Positions 5,128 through 6,852 of a stretch of DNA of 6,852 nt are shown here, piece by piece. Below the pieces are notes generated by a model. That model was not told the origin of the DNA and did not search any database. It saw only the letters and a list, made by a program, of their open reading frames with translations. How positions within the stretch are numbered: the first letter of the stretch is position 1; each line of letters begins with the position of its first letter. The DNA lies in NCBI GenBank assembly GCA_036375275.1, contig DASUSF010000486.1, forward strand, positions 1-6,852. The letters are read 5' to 3'. This DNA is from DASUSF01 sp036375275. Its GTDB lineage: Bacteria > Pseudomonadota > Alphaproteobacteria > Geminicoccales > Geminicoccaceae. The position numbers and the translations under genes are program-made.

Positions 5128-6381
5128 TCATTCCTCCTCGAAGACTTCCAGGTCGAGGATCGCCGAGACGGTGTAGTTCGGCACGTCGACCACCTGGCCG
5201 ATCACGAGATCGACCGCGACCGAGGAGAGGATGTAGGCCTGCTCGCGCGACAGCCCGTGCTCGCGCTCGATGTAGTCGATCATGTCGATCAGCGCGTTCC
5301 GGGCCGCGAGCGTCAGGTCCTCGGACAGGTTCTCGAGGCTGCCGATCGTCTCCCCGTCGAGATAGGTGTGGGTCGGCGGAATCTCCCCGGAGCCCTTCAG
5401 GGGAAACCCGACGGTGGCGTAGAACCGTTCCGGCGCGATCGCCTTGAGCTCGGAGTTGCTGCCCTCGAAATGCGGGCCGGGCAGGTTCGCCCCGCCCTGC
5501 TTCAGGACCTCGGTCCGCAGCGTCACGACCGCACCCATCTCGATCGCGGTCCCGCTGACCTCGCCGTCGCCCTGGGCGTAGTGGACGTCGCCGACGAACA
5601 GGCCGCACCCGTCGATGAAGCAGGGCAGGATCAGGGTCGTCCCGATCTGCATCTGCTGCACGTCCATGTTGCCGCCGTTCTCGCGCGGCGGGATGGTCCG
5701 CAGGCACTGCTGGGGATGGCTGCCGCCCTGGCCGCAGACGGCGGCCGGCAGAGCGCCCGTCGGCTCCGGCGCGAGCGCGATGCCGCCGGCCTCGGCCAGC
5801 GCCGTCTCGCGCGCCAGCCACGCCTCGACCTCCGCTTCGCCGGGCAGCACCCCGACCGAGCCCATGAAGGCCGAGATCGGTATCCGCACGCCGGGCATCT
5901 GATCGGAGGTGGCCGCGCGGCGATCCAGCCTCCAGTTGACCAGGAACGGCTCGGTGAACTGGTCGCGGAGGAAGCCGAAGCCGGGTACGATCACCGTGTA
6001 GCCGTACTGGTCCGGCTCGATGTCGATGAGCGTCACCGCCAGCGCGTCGCCACGCTCGGCGCCCTCGATGAACACCGGGCCGGTCATCGGGTGGACCAGA
6101 TTGAGGTCGACCGCCGCGAGATCGTCCGCGGTCGACTCGAGCGTGAGGTCGGAATCCAGGGCGTCCCGGGTCTCGAACACGATCATGTCGCCCGGGTTCG
6201 CCCGGACCACCGGCTCGATCGCCGGATGATAGCGGTTGAAGCAGTTCGGATCGTCGACGCAATGGGCGCCCTGCTTCTCGACCAGGACCCGGTCCTGCCA
6301 CGTCACGTCCGTGGTATCGGCCTGCGCCTGCCCGAGAAGGGCAATCGCCGCGCCCAGGCACGCCACCGTCGGATTTCGCAT
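5128..6381 (-). CDS. Exported acetamidase/formamidase-family protein
   Basis: This 417-residue protein matches the FmdA/AmdA acetamidase-formamidase family, which hydrolyses short amides to acid and ammonia. Its strongest marks are RTIPPRENGGNMD (228-240) and GDVHYAQGDGEVSGTAIEMG (264-283); others are NLVHPMTGPVFIEGA (94-108), DALAVTLIDIEP (112-123) and PGPHFEG (301-307). Residues 1-21 form a signal peptide: Arg2, hydrophobic 5-16, and an Ala-x-Ala cleavage site at AQA21, so the enzyme probably acts in the periplasm, whereas classic members are cytoplasmic. The mature part has exactly six Cys, in three close pairs (41/47, 216/226, 254/259), as expected for disulfides. The ATG at 6381 has GGAGG 6 nt upstream, a strong start. 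It is the first gene of the operon, followed by the cupin and the binding protein. Length is near that of family members. The actual substrate is unknown. Confidence 0.88.
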   Translation of the reverse strand: MRNPTVACLGAAIALLGQAQADTTDVTWQDRVLVEKQGAHCVDDPNCFNRYHPAIEPVVRANPGDMIVFETRDALDSDLTLESTADDLAAVDLNLVHPMTGPVFIEGAERGDALAVTLIDIEPDQYGYTVIVPGFGFLRDQFTEPFLVNWRLDRRAATSDQMPGVRIPISAFMGSVGVLPGEAEVEAWLARETALAEAGGIALAPEPTGALPAAVCGQGGSHPQQCLRTIPPRENGGNMDVQQMQIGTTLILPCFIDGCGLFVGDVHYAQGDGEVSGTAIEMGAVVTLRTEVLKQGGANLPGPHFEGSNSELKAIAPERFYATVGFPLKGSGEIPPTHTYLDGETIGSLENLSEDLTLAARNALIDMIDYIEREHGLSREQAYILSSVAVDLVIGQVVDVPNYTVSAILDLEVFEEE

Positions 6382-6387
6382 GCTTCC

Positions 6388-6392
6388 CCTCC
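6388..6392 (-). promoter_or_regulatory. Ribosome binding site of the exported amidase gene
   Basis: On the minus strand GGAGG within GGGAGGGGAAGC lies 6 nt before the ATG at 6381. It is one of the two strongest Shine-Dalgarno sequences in the window and fixes the start just ahead of the signal peptide. Confidence 0.75.
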
Positions 6393-6449
6393 CGGCGCCG
6401 CGGACGCGCGGTGGAGCACGACCGCATTCTTCGACAGTCTTTGGCGGAC

Positions 6450-6478
6450 AGGCTACGGCTCTCAGGACCGGGTGTAAA
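6450..6478 (-). promoter_or_regulatory. Putative promoter of the amidase-cupin-binding protein operon
   Basis: Reading the minus strand, TTTACA (6478-6473) is followed after exactly 17 nt by TAGCCT (6455-6450). The -35 matches TTGACA at five of six positions and the -10 matches TATAAT at three. This would give a leader of about 60 nt before the ATG at 6381. The -35 box overlaps the likely start codon of the divergent gene at 6478, so the two genes would share control DNA. Assigned by eye. Confidence 0.4.
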
Positions 6479-6852
6479 TGCGGGTCGGGGCTTTGACAGA
6501 TCGCGGGCGCCGCGGGCCAGCGGGCGCGTCTTCGAACCGCCTGGAGAAGGCGCAGCACCGTTTCCGGGAGATCTTCGACGCCCTCAATACGGATCACGGG
6601 CGGCGGTTTGCCACCTGGCGGCCGACCGTCGATGCGCTGCATCCACCACAGGGGCAGTGTGCGCGGGGTTCGCGTCCGGTTAACCTCGGTCTGGCGCGCC
6701 TGCCGCTCCGGCTGCTGATCGTCCCCGGCCTCGGCGCCTCCCTCGCCGGCGCCCTCGGCCAGCCCCTGCCGGATGCCGCGGCCCATGTCCGCCGGCTCGG
6801 CTACGCCGTCGACCTGCTCGAGGTCGGCGGCCTGACCAGCAGCCGGCGGAAC
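6478..6852 (+). CDS. Probable alpha/beta-hydrolase-like protein (3' partial)
   Basis: The frame begins with an ATG right after an in-frame TAA (6475-6477) and stays open to the window edge, giving 125 residues. AGGA lies 10 nt before the ATG. The first 70 residues have no recognised motif and mixed codon use (CGT, TTT, AAT, CCA), so the true start could lie further in. From about residue 74 the sequence becomes typical of this genome: LPLRLLIVPGLGASL, then PDAAAHVRRLGYAVDLLEVGGLTSSRRN. A hydrophobic strand ending VPG, a helix, a second strand and a VxGxxSS-like loop fit the start of an alpha/beta-hydrolase fold in a family of uncharacterised alphaproteobacterial hydrolases. The nucleophile elbow would be past the edge. 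It diverges from the amidase operon across 96 nt. Confidence 0.5.
   Translation, partial: MRVGALTDRGRRGPAGASSNRLEKAQHRFREIFDALNTDHGRRFATWRPTVDALHPPQGQCARGSRPVNLGLARLPLRLLIVPGLGASLAGALGQPLPDAAAHVRRLGYAVDLLEVGGLTSSRRN

Noticed and set aside
5129..5131. ATG at 5131 as start of the cupin gene
   Set aside because: The GGAGG is only one base upstream, too close for initiation; the ATG at 5125 has 7-nt spacing.
5110..6477. A 455-codon plus-strand open frame opposite the amidase gene
   Set aside because: Its product is rich in Asp, Arg and His with no motif; the minus strand carries the strongly conserved amidase family motifs and a signal peptide.
6493..6498. A plus-strand TTGACA as a -35 box
   Set aside because: No acceptable -10 box follows at 16-18 nt (the DNA there is GC-rich), and it lies inside the probable hydrolase reading frame.

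Overview
The window is GC-rich DNA of the kind found in alphaproteobacteria: nearly all third codon positions are G or C, and the intergenic repeats are of a GAGCAATT/AATTGCTC palindromic type familiar from that class. This is an inference from style and gene content. No rRNA, tRNA or marker gene fixes the taxon. I see no CRISPR array, transposase, tRNA or phage gene.

Layout, left to right. (1) Bases 1-1554, plus strand: the 3' part of a gene fusing an SMP-30/gluconolactonase-type beta-propeller to an isochorismatase-like hydrolase domain whose usual catalytic Cys is Ser. (2) Bases 1558-1701: copy A of a two-module palindromic intergenic element. (3) Bases 1749-3455, minus strand: a peptidase C45/penicillin-acyltransferase-like Ntn hydrolase, followed 99 nt later by a small two-helix DUF3592-type membrane protein. 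(4) Bases 3456-3513: a short divergent promoter region with a 7-7-7 inverted repeat. (5) Bases 3514-3900, plus strand: a 128-residue protein I do not recognise. (6) Bases 3916-4055: copy B of the element, whose end supplies the stop codon of the next minus-strand gene. (7) Bases 4051-6381, minus strand: a tight three-gene operon transcribed in the order exported acetamidase/formamidase-family protein, single-domain cupin, short TAXI-like solute-binding protein. The first two genes have a stop/start overlap with a Shine-Dalgarno that selects the second ATG, and the last two are 7 nt apart. (8) Bases 6382-6477: a divergent regulatory region. (9) Bases 6478-6852, plus strand: the 5' part of a probable alpha/beta-hydrolase-like gene cut off by the window edge.

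The window looks like small-molecule catabolism. Three unrelated C-N-hydrolase-type folds (isochorismatase-like, C45 Ntn hydrolase, FmdA-type amidase), a lactonase-like propeller, a cupin and a possible substrate-binding protein lie within 7 kb. Only the amidase-cupin-binding protein set is supported as an operon by gene spacing. Both copies of the intergenic element sit between convergent genes, which fits a role at transcript ends. The points most worth a second look are the lactonase-isochorismatase fusion with its Cys-to-Ser change, the paired intergenic element, the exported Cys-rich amidase operon, and a 15-bp inverted repeat at the two ends of the binding-protein gene.
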